Origin: JAPLMW01 sp964619675 | GTDB taxonomy: Bacteria; Planctomycetota; Phycisphaerae; Sedimentisphaerales; UBA12454 | Direction: 5' to 3' | NCBI GenBank assembly: GCA_964619675.1 | Contig: CAZUEO010000006.1 | Span: 22,734-86,733 of the forward strand | DNA length: 64,000 nt | In this document: positions 1 through 9,105 of the stretch, in pieces | Position numbering within the stretch: the first letter of the stretch is position 1 | Layout of the letters: each line of letters begins with the position of its first letter | Made by a program: the position numbers and the translations under genes | Notes under the pieces: generated by a model | Told to the model about the DNA's origin: nothing | The model's input: only the letters and a program-made list of their open reading frames with translations | Database searches by the model: none

Positions 1-525
1 AATATTGTCCATTTTTGATATTTTTTCCCCCCTGCCGCTGCATAAAGCCTGAGGACCGTTCAAAAAAAACGGCACATCACTGCCAAGCCAAGCCGCTATA
101 GAGAATAATTTATTCCCAGCCACCGGCTGTTGATAAAGCCTGTTCAAAGCTAAAAGTGTCGCGGCCGCATCACTGCTCGCCCCGCCAAGACCTGAACCGG
201 CCGGGATATTTTTTGTAAGGGTTATCTTAATAGAAGGCTCTTTATTGATGGTTTTATAAAATAAATCAGATGCCTTATAAACAAGATTATCCTGACCAGC
301 CGGAGAACAAAGACCATTACAAACAAGTTCAATCCCTTTTACCCTGCCGGATTCAAAAACCAACTCATCATAAAACGTAATCTTCGCCATCAGCGTTTCT
401 ATGTTGTGAAAACCATCGGGTCTTTTATCAGCAACCAGAAGATAAAGATTGATTTTAGCAGGCGCCCTTGCGAGCAAAGCATCGTTTACAAACTCAAATT
501 GTGGTTTAGAATATTTTTCTGCCAT
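1..525 (-). CDS. ispE: 4-diphosphocytidyl-2-C-methyl-D-erythritol kinase (IspE), 3' end cut by window
   Basis: Phosphorylates CDP-methylerythritol in the MEP pathway of isoprenoid synthesis (cytosolic GHMP kinase). The first 175 codons are visible, from the ATG at 523-525, and the frame stays open to the window edge, so roughly the C-terminal 40% is missing. The N-terminus has the family pattern APAKINLYL followed by DGFHNIETLM. The glycine-rich ATP loop PAGSGLGGASSDAAA lies at about residues 106-120, followed by LGSDVPFFL, both typical of IspE. Its ATG is 6 bp from the stop of the upstream membrane protein gene (532-1233), so the two are probably cotranscribed. Confidence 0.93.
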   Translation of the reverse strand, partial: MAEKYSKPQFEFVNDALLARAPAKINLYLLVADKRPDGFHNIETLMAKITFYDELVFESGRVKGIELVCNGLCSPAGQDNLVYKASDLFYKTINKEPSIKITLTKNIPAGSGLGGASSDAAATLLALNRLYQQPVAGNKLFSIAAWLGSDVPFFLNGPQALCSGRGEKISKMDNI

Positions 526-531
526 ATTGTT

Positions 532-1233
532 TTATTTGTCCGGTTGAGGTAAAAAATGAATCATTAGTTCTTTGTCGCCAACCGTTATATTATCAATTCT
601 ATGCTTTCGATGATTAAGTAAAAACACCGGTTTTATTCTACGGTTGGCAAACGATGCCTCATTAAAATCACCAATGTCTAATTTGTTTATAAACCCGACA
701 AGTCCTTCAAGAACTTTCCTTTTTATAGCTTCACCGGCATAAGGAATCCGGCTCTGGCCTAATTCTACTTGAGCCCCTTTAAGAAAAAAATATCCTTCTC
801 TGTCTATATGCGGTTTTAAAACAAGAGTTACTATAAAATCAATTCCACAATAAACCGTTTTGCCCGTCAGCAATATCCTGCTTCTTTTAAAAGTAATGCT
901 TAAATCCGACAGATTCGCCTGCCGCAAGCTGTCAGCATTAATATGTCTTACGATGATATCATTGATACCCGCCTCGGAAATCACAAGGTCAAACGGCTGA
1001 CCATACTGCGATTTATTGTGGAGTTGCGGCAGCATATAATTGGTCAGATATTGACTCATATTCCCGTCGGTTATAAATTTGACGGGTCTATAATGCGGCG
1101 GATTTCTGAAAAGCCCGTCAATCCAAAGCACCAACAATAGACCTATCAGGCTGGTTGACAAAACAACAGCCGATTTGACTTTGGGGTTTTTGAAACTTTG
1201 CTTTACTGCCTCGAAATCCAAATAATTTTTCAT
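532..1233 (-). CDS. hypothetical protein with one N-terminal membrane helix
   Basis: A 233-residue protein that I do not recognise. One hydrophobic helix at about residues 20-42 follows a basic, soluble N-terminus, suggesting a type II membrane anchor with about 190 residues outside the membrane. The rest alternates hydrophobic and polar residues as in a beta-rich domain (for example DIIVRHINADSLRQ and LTGKTVYCGIDFIVTLVL), reminiscent of DUF2140- or LptC-like lipid-binding domains, but this is only a resemblance. It lies directly upstream of ispE, 6 bp apart, and is divergent from pyrF. A role in lipid or envelope handling is inference from that position. Confidence 0.7.
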   Translation of the reverse strand: MKNYLDFEAVKQSFKNPKVKSAVVLSTSLIGLLLVLWIDGLFRNPPHYRPVKFITDGNMSQYLTNYMLPQLHNKSQYGQPFDLVISEAGINDIIVRHINADSLRQANLSDLSITFKRSRILLTGKTVYCGIDFIVTLVLKPHIDREGYFFLKGAQVELGQSRIPYAGEAIKRKVLEGLVGFINKLDIGDFNEASFANRRIKPVFLLNHRKHRIDNITVGDKELMIHFLPQPDK

Positions 1234-1255
1234 TACTTTCTTGCCAAAATGATTT

Positions 1256-1285
1256 TTGTGCTTATAGTGTTCTATTCTATATAAT
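1256..1285 (+). promoter_or_regulatory. candidate sigma-70 promoter for pyrF-murD
   Basis: TTGTGC at 1256-1261 and TATAAT at 1280-1285 are separated by 18 bp, about 55 bp ahead of the pyrF ATG. A small palindrome TCCGCC-GCA-GGCGGA follows within the leader (about 1289-1303). The -10 box is perfect and the -35 box only fair. Confidence 0.5.
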
Positions 1286-1340
1286 ATATCCGCCGCAGGC
1301 GGACAAGAATCAGAACAGTATCTTATCGGAAAGGATTATA

Positions 1341-2282
1341 ATGGCAAGTCATTTTGCAGACCGGGTTTGTCAGGCCGTCAAAAGTAAAAAGACCGCTTTG
1401 ACAGTCGGTCTCGACCCTGTTTATTCTCACCTGCCCGGCGCGATACGCAACAAGAAAGGCCTCGACGATGCCAAAAGTGTTACATCGGCAGTCGATGCTG
1501 TTTTTGAATTTAGTTTGAAGGTTTTGCGGATAGTCGCTCCGCTTGTGCCTGCCGTTAAACTGAATATTGCTTTTTTCGAAAGATATTTATGGGAAGGCGT
1601 TGAATGTTATTACTCACTCGTCAGTGAAGCAAACGAGCTTGACCTTGAGGTAATCGGCGACGTCAAGCGCGGCGACATCGGTCATACAACTGAAAGCTAC
1701 GCACTGGCTCATCTGCAAAATCCGGAACTTGTAGGTTTGGAGGATATACTCGCGCCGGATGCAATTACTATAAATGGTTTTGCCGGTTCTGAAGGAATAA
1801 CTCCATTTGCCCAAATCGCCGACAAACAGGGCAAAGGCGTTTTCGTCTGGGTCCGCGCCAGCAACCCTTCGGCAGCAGCGATTCAGGATTTCGCCGATTC
1901 AAACGGCATAAAAATGTATGAAAAGCTTGCCGAGATTGTCGCTGAAATCGCAAATCAAAAACAGAGAATCGGCAAGTGCGGTTACAGTAATATTGGTATG
2001 GTTGTCGGCGGAACAAGCGGCGAGCAGTCAATCGCACTTCGCAAAAAATACGATAAGATTATTTTTTTAGTGCCCGGTTTTGGCGCTCAGGGTGCATCGG
2101 CCACGGATTGTATGCAATTCTGCAAACGGGACGGCACAGGCGCTCTCATTAATGCCTCAAGGTCCATAATCTACGCTTATGAAAATGAAAAATACAGCCA
2201 ACAATTCGGCGACAACTGGGGAAAATGTATAGAACAAGCTGTGACTGACGCAAAGGTTGAACTGGCCAAAGCAGCACAATAA
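1341..2282 (+). CDS. pyrF: orotidine 5'-phosphate decarboxylase, type 2
   Basis: Decarboxylates OMP to UMP, the last step of de novo pyrimidine synthesis. The 313-residue length fits the longer type 2 group. The active-site stretch is DVKRGDIGHTT, with the Asp-Lys-x-x-Asp charge network, near residues 112-122. GLDPVYSHLP near the N-terminus and VPGFGAQGA near the C-terminus are the expected substrate- and phosphate-binding loops. An RBS (GGAAAGGA) precedes the ATG. murD follows after 5 bp, so they form an operon. Confidence 0.95.
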   Translation: MASHFADRVCQAVKSKKTALTVGLDPVYSHLPGAIRNKKGLDDAKSVTSAVDAVFEFSLKVLRIVAPLVPAVKLNIAFFERYLWEGVECYYSLVSEANELDLEVIGDVKRGDIGHTTESYALAHLQNPELVGLEDILAPDAITINGFAGSEGITPFAQIADKQGKGVFVWVRASNPSAAAIQDFADSNGIKMYEKLAEIVAEIANQKQRIGKCGYSNIGMVVGGTSGEQSIALRKKYDKIIFLVPGFGAQGASATDCMQFCKRDGTGALINASRSIIYAYENEKYSQQFGDNWGKCIEQAVTDAKVELAKAAQ

Positions 2283-2287
2283 AAAAA

Positions 2288-3619
2288 ATGAATGCAGATT
2301 TTCTCAAAGGCAAATCTGTTCTTATAATGGGGCTTGGCGTATTTGGCGGTGGTGTTGACTGTGCAAAATTTGCCTCCCGGCTGGCAAAAAAGGTTATCAT
2401 AACCGACAAGGCCGATGGAAAAAAACTCGTCGATTCAATAAAAGAGCTTCAAAATTCCAAAAACATTGAGTTTCACCTTGCCGGCCATAACACAGAGAAC
2501 TTTACACAGGCTGATGTAATTATTGTTAACCCCGCCGTTGATGAAGCAAATCCTTACATCGAGGCGGCAAAAAGCAAAAACAAACTCATAACATCTCAGA
2601 TGGAAATCTTCTTCCAGCTCTGCCGGGCAAAAATTGTCGCAATCACCGGCTCAAACGGCAAAAGCACAACCGCCGCTCTTACGGCACACCTACTTAAAAA
2701 TATAAAATACGGCGAAGTATTTCTTAGCGGCAATATCGGCAATCTGCCCCTGCTTGAAAGTCTTGACAGCATTAAAAAAAATGACCTGGTTGTGCTTGAG
2801 ATATCAAGCTTTCAGCTTGAACAACTGGCCCGCATAAAAAAATCACCTTTCATCGGCTGTATTACAAATATCGCTCCCAATCACTTAGACAGGCACAAAA
2901 CGATGGAAAACTATTGTAATGCAAAGGAAAATATCTTTCGTTTTCAAAAAAGCGGTGATGTTGCCGTATTAAATGCCTACGATGAAAAATGCCTCGAATG
3001 GTTCAAAAAATACAAAAAGACAGACCGCAAATGTTATCTGTTCGACAGGGAAAAACTTGACGGCAGATTGACAAGTGTTTTCAAACTGCCCGGCAGGGCC
3101 AACAGGGAAAATCTCGCGGCAGCGGTAACAATAGCTCATCATTTCGGTTTAACCGATGAGCAGTTAATAGAGCCGACAGGCAGTTTTGTTTCCCTGCCTC
3201 ACCGACTCCAGCTTGTCGCAGCAATCAACGGTGTAAGATATTACAATGATTCGATAGCAACGACGCCTGAAAGCACGGTTGTAGGCATTAAGGCATTCAG
3301 CGAACCAAAGATTTTAATCGCCGGCGGCTATGATAAAGGTCTGGATTTTGACAAAATGGCAGAGGCTGTCAGCGATAAATTAAAGGCGTTGATTCTAATA
3401 GGCCAAACGGCCGATAAAATTGAACGGTCTTTCAGAAAGACCGGTAAACCGGCGACGATTTATCAGGCCGGCTCGCTCGCCGAGGCGGTAAAGAAATCAG
3501 CAGAAATATCCGCTGCCGGCGATATAGTCCTGTTAAGTCCCGCTTGTGCAAGCTACGATATGTTCGTAAATTTCGTTCAGAGGGGAAATATGTTTGCCCA
3601 GCTCGTAAAACAGCTTTAA
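2288..3619 (+). CDS. murD: UDP-N-acetylmuramoyl-L-alanine--D-glutamate ligase
   Basis: Adds D-glutamate to UDP-MurNAc-L-Ala in cytoplasmic peptidoglycan precursor synthesis. It is 443 residues, normal for MurD. An N-terminal Rossmann-like substrate domain (GLGVFGGGVDCAKF) is followed by the ATP loop ITGSNGKSTT at about residues 117-126, the SSFQLE segment, TNIAPNHLDRH, and the C-terminal ligase domain with LPHRLQ and the NDSIATTPES motif. The gene is second in the pyrF operon, which ends at a strong hairpin just downstream. Presence of murD, with murA at 33.9 kb, indicates that this lineage makes peptidoglycan precursors. Confidence 0.96.
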   Translation: MNADFLKGKSVLIMGLGVFGGGVDCAKFASRLAKKVIITDKADGKKLVDSIKELQNSKNIEFHLAGHNTENFTQADVIIVNPAVDEANPYIEAAKSKNKLITSQMEIFFQLCRAKIVAITGSNGKSTTAALTAHLLKNIKYGEVFLSGNIGNLPLLESLDSIKKNDLVVLEISSFQLEQLARIKKSPFIGCITNIAPNHLDRHKTMENYCNAKENIFRFQKSGDVAVLNAYDEKCLEWFKKYKKTDRKCYLFDREKLDGRLTSVFKLPGRANRENLAAAVTIAHHFGLTDEQLIEPTGSFVSLPHRLQLVAAINGVRYYNDSIATTPESTVVGIKAFSEPKILIAGGYDKGLDFDKMAEAVSDKLKALILIGQTADKIERSFRKTGKPATIYQAGSLAEAVKKSAEISAAGDIVLLSPACASYDMFVNFVQRGNMFAQLVKQL

Positions 3620-3629
3620 ACAAGCGCAA

Positions 3630-3658
3630 AAAAGGGACCAGATGTTCTGGTCCCTTTT
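3630..3658 (+). terminator. intrinsic terminator after murD
   Basis: A 13-bp perfect stem (AAAAGGGACCAGA at 3630-3642, TCTGGTCCCTTTT at 3646-3658) with a 3-nt loop starts 11 bp after the murD stop. The T-run is part of the 3' arm. It is nearly symmetrical and could also work on the other strand. Confidence 0.8.
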
Positions 3659-3966
3659 GGCCGGTGTTTGTACTTTAAATTTAATTTTGCATCTGCGCCA
3701 AACCCAGCTAAGTTAAATATAACAAAAACGCCCCGCCAGGTCAAGAAAAAACAGCTATTTCTGCCTTTAAAGATACTTATATTCCTCCAATTATGGGACA
3801 TTCGTCTTATGTGGCTTTTCTGCTGCAACATCTGGCCGCAGTCAAAACAGTGTTTTTGGAACACCATTAAGACCTCCAAAAAAAAGATGATTTTTCACCC
3901 CTGCTTTTGTTAAGGCTTATCCAGCTTTTGACGAACTTTAACTATCAAATTAAAAGGAGACGACAG

Positions 3967-4350
3967 ATGAATAAACAAACAGCCGAGCGACGCAGGGAGA
4001 AACGCTTAAACTACCACTGGCCTGTCTGGTATGCCGAGGATTTTAATGATATCTTATCACAGGGACAAATGTTTGACCTGTCCAGCAATAGTGCAGCTTT
4101 TACCTGTTATGCAGATTCCTGTCCCTACGAAGGACAATACATTACCACAAGATTCAGTGTGCCTCGCTATGGTCAGGATAACGCATTTGACCTTGAAAAC
4201 TGCATAAGAAGCGGCTTTGTCTATAGAATAGAAAATATCAGCCCTTATATGAGGAAAGTCGTTCTGCAGTTCGCAGAACCACTTGGTTTCAAGCCCGGTG
4301 AACAGAAAGAAAATCAACCGGCCGGTGAGCATGAAACCATAAAAGCATAG
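3967..4350 (+). CDS. PilZ-like domain protein
   Basis: A 127-residue protein from the ATG at 3967, chosen because AAGGAG lies 9 bp upstream; the longer open frame from 3907 has no RBS. The N-terminus RRREKRL followed about 35 residues later by DLSSNSAAF matches the two halves of the PilZ cyclic-di-GMP site (RxxxR, then D/NxSxxG), though the final glycine is replaced by alanine-phenylalanine, so binding may be weak. The body has the beta-barrel rhythm of the family. A diguanylate cyclase gene lies at 15.3 kb. It stands alone ahead of the ATPase operon, with 212 bp between. Confidence 0.65.
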   Translation: MNKQTAERRREKRLNYHWPVWYAEDFNDILSQGQMFDLSSNSAAFTCYADSCPYEGQYITTRFSVPRYGQDNAFDLENCIRSGFVYRIENISPYMRKVVLQFAEPLGFKPGEQKENQPAGEHETIKA

Positions 4351-4562
4351 CCTAAATATTTACTCTCCGCGGCGATACCCATACCGCCGTTCCAAAAACG
4401 ATACGACCCGAGAACCCATATTCCATAAACTTTTCATATAAAAGACCGCCTCTGTCGGCAAATCCTTAAATACGCCGTTATTTTCTGGAAATCTGAGCGA
4501 CAATATTTATACTCATTGTTTCTTCCGAGATAAAATAACTCAAATTAGGGCATGGGCTTAAA

Positions 4563-4874
4563 ATGGAGCTGATAAAACAAATTAAAGAGGCCGAAAACAA
4601 GGCAAAAGAACTCGTGGAAGATGCGCAAAAATCCACGTCCGAAAGCATCGAAAACACAAAACAGGAACACAACCACCGGCTTGAGCAGGCCGCCCGGCAG
4701 CGGAAAGAGGCTATCGCACAAGCCCAGTCGCAGGCTGAAAAGGCAGGTGCCGCTGAGGCTGAACAACTAAGAAAACAATCAGCCCTGAAAAGAAAGGAAC
4801 TTGCGGAAAAGGCTACGGCGAAAATGGAGATGGCAGTAAAAACGGTGATTGAGTTTATAAAGAAACAGGGGTAA
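4563..4874 (+). CDS. V/A-type ATP synthase subunit H (G-like peripheral stalk)
   Basis: A 103-residue, strongly charged, almost wholly helical protein (MELIKQIKEAENKAKELVED onwards) with the Ala/Glu/Lys/Gln heptad pattern of the archaeal AhaH/bacterial G-type stalk subunit. It should pair with subunit E as a coiled coil holding the catalytic head still. It is the first gene of the operon order H-I-K-E-C-F-A-B-D, the same as the archaeal aha type. No clear sigma-70 promoter was found in the 212 bp upstream, so the operon start is undetermined. Confidence 0.85.
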   Translation: MELIKQIKEAENKAKELVEDAQKSTSESIENTKQEHNHRLEQAARQRKEAIAQAQSQAEKAGAAEAEQLRKQSALKRKELAEKATAKMEMAVKTVIEFIKKQG

Positions 4875-4900
4875 TTCCAAAATTTTGATTTTTTAAACCA

Positions 4901-6901
4901 ATGGCCATAGTACAAATGAAAAAAATCATAATCGCCAGCTTCAGAGATGAGGCAGGCGAGCTTCTTGAAGAGCTGCAACAGGCAGGCATAATGCAGGTGC
5001 TTGATGCCCAGCGAGCCCTCATCAGCAAAGACAGTCCCGAACTACAGGGCCCCGCCCAGCGGCCGCCCTCGGCTTCGCCGCGAGGCGAGCGGCAGATTGA
5101 GGAAAGACTGGAAAAGCTCGAACGGGCTATCGACTTTTTGAATGGATATGCCGAGAAAAAGACCGGCCTGGCAGCAGCACTCGCACCGAAAGCCGTTATC
5201 GACCGCAGTCACTTTACAAAAATCACAAGCAGCGAAACCGCAATGGACAGGCTCGAAGCCTGCCGGAAACTGCAGCGGAAAATAAACAGCCTCAAAACGG
5301 AAATTGAAAACCTCTCGGCACAGATACAGCATCTTGGCCCATGGCAGAAGCTAACAACGCCGCTGGAAGAAATCGACAGGCTGCAGAAAACCACTGTTTT
5401 AGCAGGTTTTCTGTCTATGAAAAATACAATTGAAGCAGAAAAAAATCTTTCAGACCTGGCTGCTATCGAACGTATCGGAAGCCACAACAATTCTATTGCC
5501 TGCATAATTGTATGTTTTAGAGAAAATATACAGGATGTTCATAAGATTCTGCGAGGTCTTGAATTTGAAGTAGTCGGCTTTACAGGACTGAAAGGTTCTG
5601 CAGACAAACTTATAAAAGAATACCGGAAAAAACTGACGGATGTCCAAAGCGAATTGGCCGATGCCCAAAAAGAGGCGAGAACATCAAGCAAAGAAACAAT
5701 CAACCTGCAGATACTGGCGGACTACTACCGAAACCTGCTGAATCGGCAGAAAACTCAACTGACCTCACCGCAAACCGAACAGGCTGTCATTTTTGAAGGG
5801 TGGGTTAAAAAACGGCAGTTAAAACTGCTTGAAAAGATTGTTTCCAAATTTAGCGCAAGCAGCATAATAGCAACCGAACCGGCAAAAGACGAACCGGTTC
5901 CGGTTGAGATAGAGAACAACAGAGCCATAAGTCCCTTTGAAACAATAACGAGGCTGTATGGAATGCCACGGCAGACAAGCGTTGACCCGACGGTTTTTCT
6001 CGCGCCTTTTTTCGCGATATTCTTCGGATTATGCGTATCAGATGTCGGTTACGGCCTTATACTGGCGGCGTTTCTATGGTGGATGTTAAAGAAAATGCAG
6101 GCCGGCAAAAAGGCTGTAATACTTTTTCTAATATGCAGTTTCACAACGATACTGGGCGGCATAATAACAGGAAGCTGGTTTGCTGATACATTCACGGCCT
6201 TGATACCTCAGCAAAGCAAACTATACATCAGCCTCAATGCAATCCGTGAAAAGCTAATGCTGTTTGACCCAATGAAAGAACCGCTAATTTTTATCGTTTT
6301 ATCTCTGGCTCTCGGATATATCCAGATAATGTTCGGGTTATGCATAGCACTTATAAATAATCTGTTGAGCAAAAACTTCATAGCTGCCGTTTGCGACCAG
6401 TTTATCTGGCTTATATTTCTCAATAGCTTTGTTGTTTTAGGTCTTGCCAAGGGAAATATTATTCCCGCTTATTTTGGCACAATAAGCATACCGCTTGCCA
6501 TAATTTGCGCACTGATAATATTGCTTTTCGCTGTCCGCCATGGCCCTTGGATTGGACGGCTCGGAATGGGCTTATTTCAACTGTTCAGTACCGTATTTTA
6601 TCTTGGGGATATTCTCAGTTATGTTCGTCTTATGGCGTTAGGGATGGTAAGCGCAGGGTTCGGCATGGCCATCAATGTTCTTGTCAAAATACTGATGGAT
6701 GTCCCCTATGTCGGTTATATACTCGGCGGCATTTTATTCGTAGCCGGGCATACGACTAATCTGGCTCTTTCGTTTCTTGGTGCGTTTGTACACTCATTGC
6801 GATTGCAGTTTGTGGAGTTTTTCCCGAAATTCTTCATCGGCGGCGGTATGGATTTTCGGCCTCTCCACAAGGAATACAAACATATAGTAATAAAGGGATA
6901 A
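4901..6901 (+). CDS. V/A-type ATP synthase subunit I (membrane stator)
   Basis: A 666-residue protein with a cytoplasmic coiled-coil half (residues 1 to about 345) and a membrane half with about seven to eight helices. It forms the ion half-channels beside the K ring and anchors the peripheral stalks. Recognisable family features include PFETITRLYGMP before the first helix, FFGLCVSDVGYGLI, and LGDILSYVRLMALGM near residue 570, where the conserved arginine of the ion path sits. Residues about 47-63 (PAQRPPSASPRGER) are proline/arginine-rich and encoded by a nested palindrome (5062-5093), unlike the surrounding helical domain. Confidence 0.95.
   Translation: MAIVQMKKIIIASFRDEAGELLEELQQAGIMQVLDAQRALISKDSPELQGPAQRPPSASPRGERQIEERLEKLERAIDFLNGYAEKKTGLAAALAPKAVIDRSHFTKITSSETAMDRLEACRKLQRKINSLKTEIENLSAQIQHLGPWQKLTTPLEEIDRLQKTTVLAGFLSMKNTIEAEKNLSDLAAIERIGSHNNSIACIIVCFRENIQDVHKILRGLEFEVVGFTGLKGSADKLIKEYRKKLTDVQSELADAQKEARTSSKETINLQILADYYRNLLNRQKTQLTSPQTEQAVIFEGWVKKRQLKLLEKIVSKFSASSIIATEPAKDEPVPVEIENNRAISPFETITRLYGMPRQTSVDPTVFLAPFFAIFFGLCVSDVGYGLILAAFLWWMLKKMQAGKKAVILFLICSFTTILGGIITGSWFADTFTALIPQQSKLYISLNAIREKLMLFDPMKEPLIFIVLSLALGYIQIMFGLCIALINNLLSKNFIAAVCDQFIWLIFLNSFVVLGLAKGNIIPAYFGTISIPLAIICALIILLFAVRHGPWIGRLGMGLFQLFSTVFYLGDILSYVRLMALGMVSAGFGMAINVLVKILMDVPYVGYILGGILFVAGHTTNLALSFLGAFVHSLRLQFVEFFPKFFIGGGMDFRPLHKEYKHIVIKG
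5062..5093. repeat. in-frame nested palindrome within subunit I gene (family 3 candidate)
   Basis: Arms GCCGC/GCGGC (5062-5066, 5089-5093) and CCTCG/CGAGG (5067-5071, 5081-5085) enclose a 9-base loop. The sequence aligns with the palindrome at 14789-14813 (shared CGCC, TCGGC, AGGCGAG and CGGCAG or GGGCAG blocks) and part of it, AGGCGAGACG-like, recurs near 23070. It translates to a Pro/Ser/Arg-rich stretch inside an otherwise helical domain. Confidence 0.45.
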
Positions 6902-6944
6902 CCGGACATTTTAGAAAAAACTTGTAGAAAGAAAGGGAATAACA

Positions 6945-7430
6945 ATGTTGGAAAATTTGGGTTTAACTTATGCCTTAACCGGCGCAGCAGTGGCAACATT
7001 TCTTGCTGGTATCGGCTCTTCCGTCGGTCTGTGTATTGCAGCACGCGCTGCCGGCGGTGTTCTGAGTGAAAAGCCGGAACGTTACGGCTCGCTGATGTTA
7101 ATGGTGCTGTTGCCAAGCACCCAGGGAATTTACGGCTTTGTAATTGCAATTTACGTGATGGTAAAACTAAACATCATAGGCGGTAATCCTACAGCCATTG
7201 CACCGGTTCAGGGACTTGAGATACTTGCATCCTGCCTGGCAGTGGCCGTAGCAGGCCTGATAAGCGGTATTCAACAGGGCAAGGCCTGCGCAAGCGGAAT
7301 CATAATGACTGCCAAACAACCGGAAATGTCGGTCAAAGCCGGCGTACTCTATGCTGCAATGATCGAGTTTTATGCAATTCTGGGCTTCCTGATTTCATTT
7401 CTACTGCTGCTGGGAATCAAGGTGGCATAA
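6945..7430 (+). CDS. V/A-type ATP synthase subunit K, probable sodium-binding rotor
   Basis: Rotor-ring proteolipid of 161 residues: two fused hairpins, four helices. The second-hairpin carboxylate is Glu141 (MIEFYAILG). Leu56, Thr59 and Gln60 in LPSTQG, Gln110 in GIQQGK and Glu141 have the identity and near-exact spacing of the sodium ligands of Enterococcus hirae NtpK (Leu61, Thr64, Gln65, Gln110, Glu139; known for that family). From this I infer Na+ rather than H+ coupling. The first hairpin lacks a membrane carboxylate, as expected for a duplicated proteolipid with one ion site. Confidence 0.95.
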   Translation: MLENLGLTYALTGAAVATFLAGIGSSVGLCIAARAAGGVLSEKPERYGSLMLMVLLPSTQGIYGFVIAIYVMVKLNIIGGNPTAIAPVQGLEILASCLAVAVAGLISGIQQGKACASGIIMTAKQPEMSVKAGVLYAAMIEFYAILGFLISFLLLLGIKVA

Positions 7431-7472
7431 CAGGCGGCTGTCGGCGTATGATTTTACTATAGGCGAATAATT

Positions 7473-8063
7473 ATGGATGCAAATCAGGTAGTACAAAAGA
7501 TTTTAACTGAGGCAAAGGCCGAGGCGGACAAAATAAAAGCCGAGGCGGACGAAAAGATAAAAGTCATCAAGGCCACCAACGAAGAAGAACTGTCAAAATA
7601 CCAACAGGAAACCGACAGGCTGGCCCATAATGCAGGCGAGAAAGAAAAGGCCAGAGTCCTCGCCGCCGCCAGAATTGCCATCGCAAAGGAAATAACCGAA
7701 ACCAAAAGAAAACTGCTCGATGCGGTAATTGAAAAGGCAGGGCAAAAAATCAAAAGCCTCGATGACGGCCAATATCTGGCGATTATGGAAGGTCTTATAC
7801 TGCGCTGCGTAAAGACCGGCGACGAAGAGATCGTTATAGGCAAAAATGAAAAACGCATCAATGAAGATTTCATCGGCAATATCAACCGGAAACGTGCCGG
7901 CAACGGCAAAGGAAAACTCCGCCTGGCCTCCGATAGAGCCGATATTGAGGCAGGATTTATACTGAGGCAAAAAAAGGTGCGGGTCAACGCAGGTCTTGAC
8001 ATGCTGCTTAAAGCGGCCGGCGAGCAGCTTGAAGGAAAACTGGCCGAGCAACTGTTCGGATAA
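7473..8063 (+). CDS. V/A-type ATP synthase subunit E (peripheral stalk)
   Basis: A 196-residue stalk protein. The N-terminal ~100 residues are a long charged helix (ILTEAKAEADKIKAEADEKI) that should coil with subunit H; the C-terminal globular domain contacts the top of the A/B head. GFILRQKKVRVNAGLDMLL near the C-terminus is typical of the E subunit core (usually G-G-V/I-x plus N-S/A-x-D). The length is normal. The ATG lies 42 bp after the K stop; subunit C follows 5 bp after the E stop. Confidence 0.92.
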   Translation: MDANQVVQKILTEAKAEADKIKAEADEKIKVIKATNEEELSKYQQETDRLAHNAGEKEKARVLAAARIAIAKEITETKRKLLDAVIEKAGQKIKSLDDGQYLAIMEGLILRCVKTGDEEIVIGKNEKRINEDFIGNINRKRAGNGKGKLRLASDRADIEAGFILRQKKVRVNAGLDMLLKAAGEQLEGKLAEQLFG

Positions 8064-8068
8064 AAAAT

Positions 8069-9103
8069 ATGGTTACTTTTGCAGAACAACCTTTGCTGTA
8101 TTTCAATTTGTATCCGCCAACAGGGGATTGCGATTGGCGGTACATGTTTGCCGCTGCGCAGGTCAGGTCTCTGGAAGACAGGATGCTTACACCGCAGCTA
8201 TTGGCGGAACTGACAAATACAAAAGATATAACCGAACTTACTGAAATGCTTGCGGGAACCGAATATGCCGTCTCGCCGCAGGTGATTGACTCGGATATGG
8301 AACAAATGCTTTCTCAGAGACGAATGGAAACCAGAAGGCTTTTTGAGCAATTAATAGCTGATGATAAAATTATACAACTGTTTCGGGCAAGGACTGATTT
8401 TGCCAATATGCGTCTTGCCGTCAGGAGGCTTGTCCTCAAAAGGCCGCTGGGCGACGATTACTGCCAGGATGGAAACGTACCGAAGGACGCGTTTGAGCAG
8501 ATATTTGAGCAGGAAAATTACAGCGGCCTGCCGAAATATTTTCAGCAAGGGGTTGAAGCGGGCGTAGTCGGATACTACAAAAATAAAAATGCTCGCGATA
8601 TAGACCTGGAAATCGACAAAGTCGAGGCCGATTTTATGCTGGAATTTTCCGCTGATATCGGCAGCGGTTTCCTGACGGAACTGTTTAGAATGCAGATTGA
8701 TTTGACGAATATACGGACAATAATGAGAATGAAATTTGCCGACCTGCAGGATACGGACGCTTTTCCCACAGGCGGATATATCGAAAAATCGAGACTTATC
8801 CAGTGTCTTGACACAGGATATGAAGCCTTGGCACAACATTTTTATGCAACGCCTTATTATCATCTTATCGAGGTTAGTGTAAATTATCTGGAGAAGGAAA
8901 ATTCTTTCCTGAAGCTTGAAGCCGTCTGTGATGAGCATCTGCTTGGATTCCTGAAAACAACCAGATATATAACGGCAGGAACTCAGCCTATTATTGCATA
9001 TCTGTTTGCCAAAGAGCACGAAATAAGAATGGTAAGAATGGTTCTTGCCTGTAAAAAAGCTGAAATTGAGCCAAAAGTAATTCATGACAGGATTGTTGTC
9101 TGA
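8069..9103 (+). CDS. V/A-type ATP synthase subunit C
   Basis: A 344-residue, mostly helical protein that links the rotating central stalk (D/F) to the K ring in the membrane. Family signs are the AAAQVRSLEDRMLTPQLL N-terminus and the C-terminal AYLFAKEHEIRMVRMVLACK, close to the usual YxxAKExEIxxlR consensus. The length matches the family. It sits 5 bp after subunit E and 2 bp before subunit F, suggesting tight translational coupling. Confidence 0.93.
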   Translation: MVTFAEQPLLYFNLYPPTGDCDWRYMFAAAQVRSLEDRMLTPQLLAELTNTKDITELTEMLAGTEYAVSPQVIDSDMEQMLSQRRMETRRLFEQLIADDKIIQLFRARTDFANMRLAVRRLVLKRPLGDDYCQDGNVPKDAFEQIFEQENYSGLPKYFQQGVEAGVVGYYKNKNARDIDLEIDKVEADFMLEFSADIGSGFLTELFRMQIDLTNIRTIMRMKFADLQDTDAFPTGGYIEKSRLIQCLDTGYEALAQHFYATPYYHLIEVSVNYLEKENSFLKLEAVCDEHLLGFLKTTRYITAGTQPIIAYLFAKEHEIRMVRMVLACKKAEIEPKVIHDRIVV

Positions 9104-9105
9104 TT

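Noticed and set aside
3668..3913. Reading frames on both strands between murD and the PilZ gene
   Set aside because: No RBS, biased composition and no recognisable domain; region appears to be non-coding spacer.
7484..8089. Long Ser/Phe-rich reading frame opposite subunit E
   Set aside because: Mirror of a charged coiled-coil gene; composition is a consequence of its codon use.
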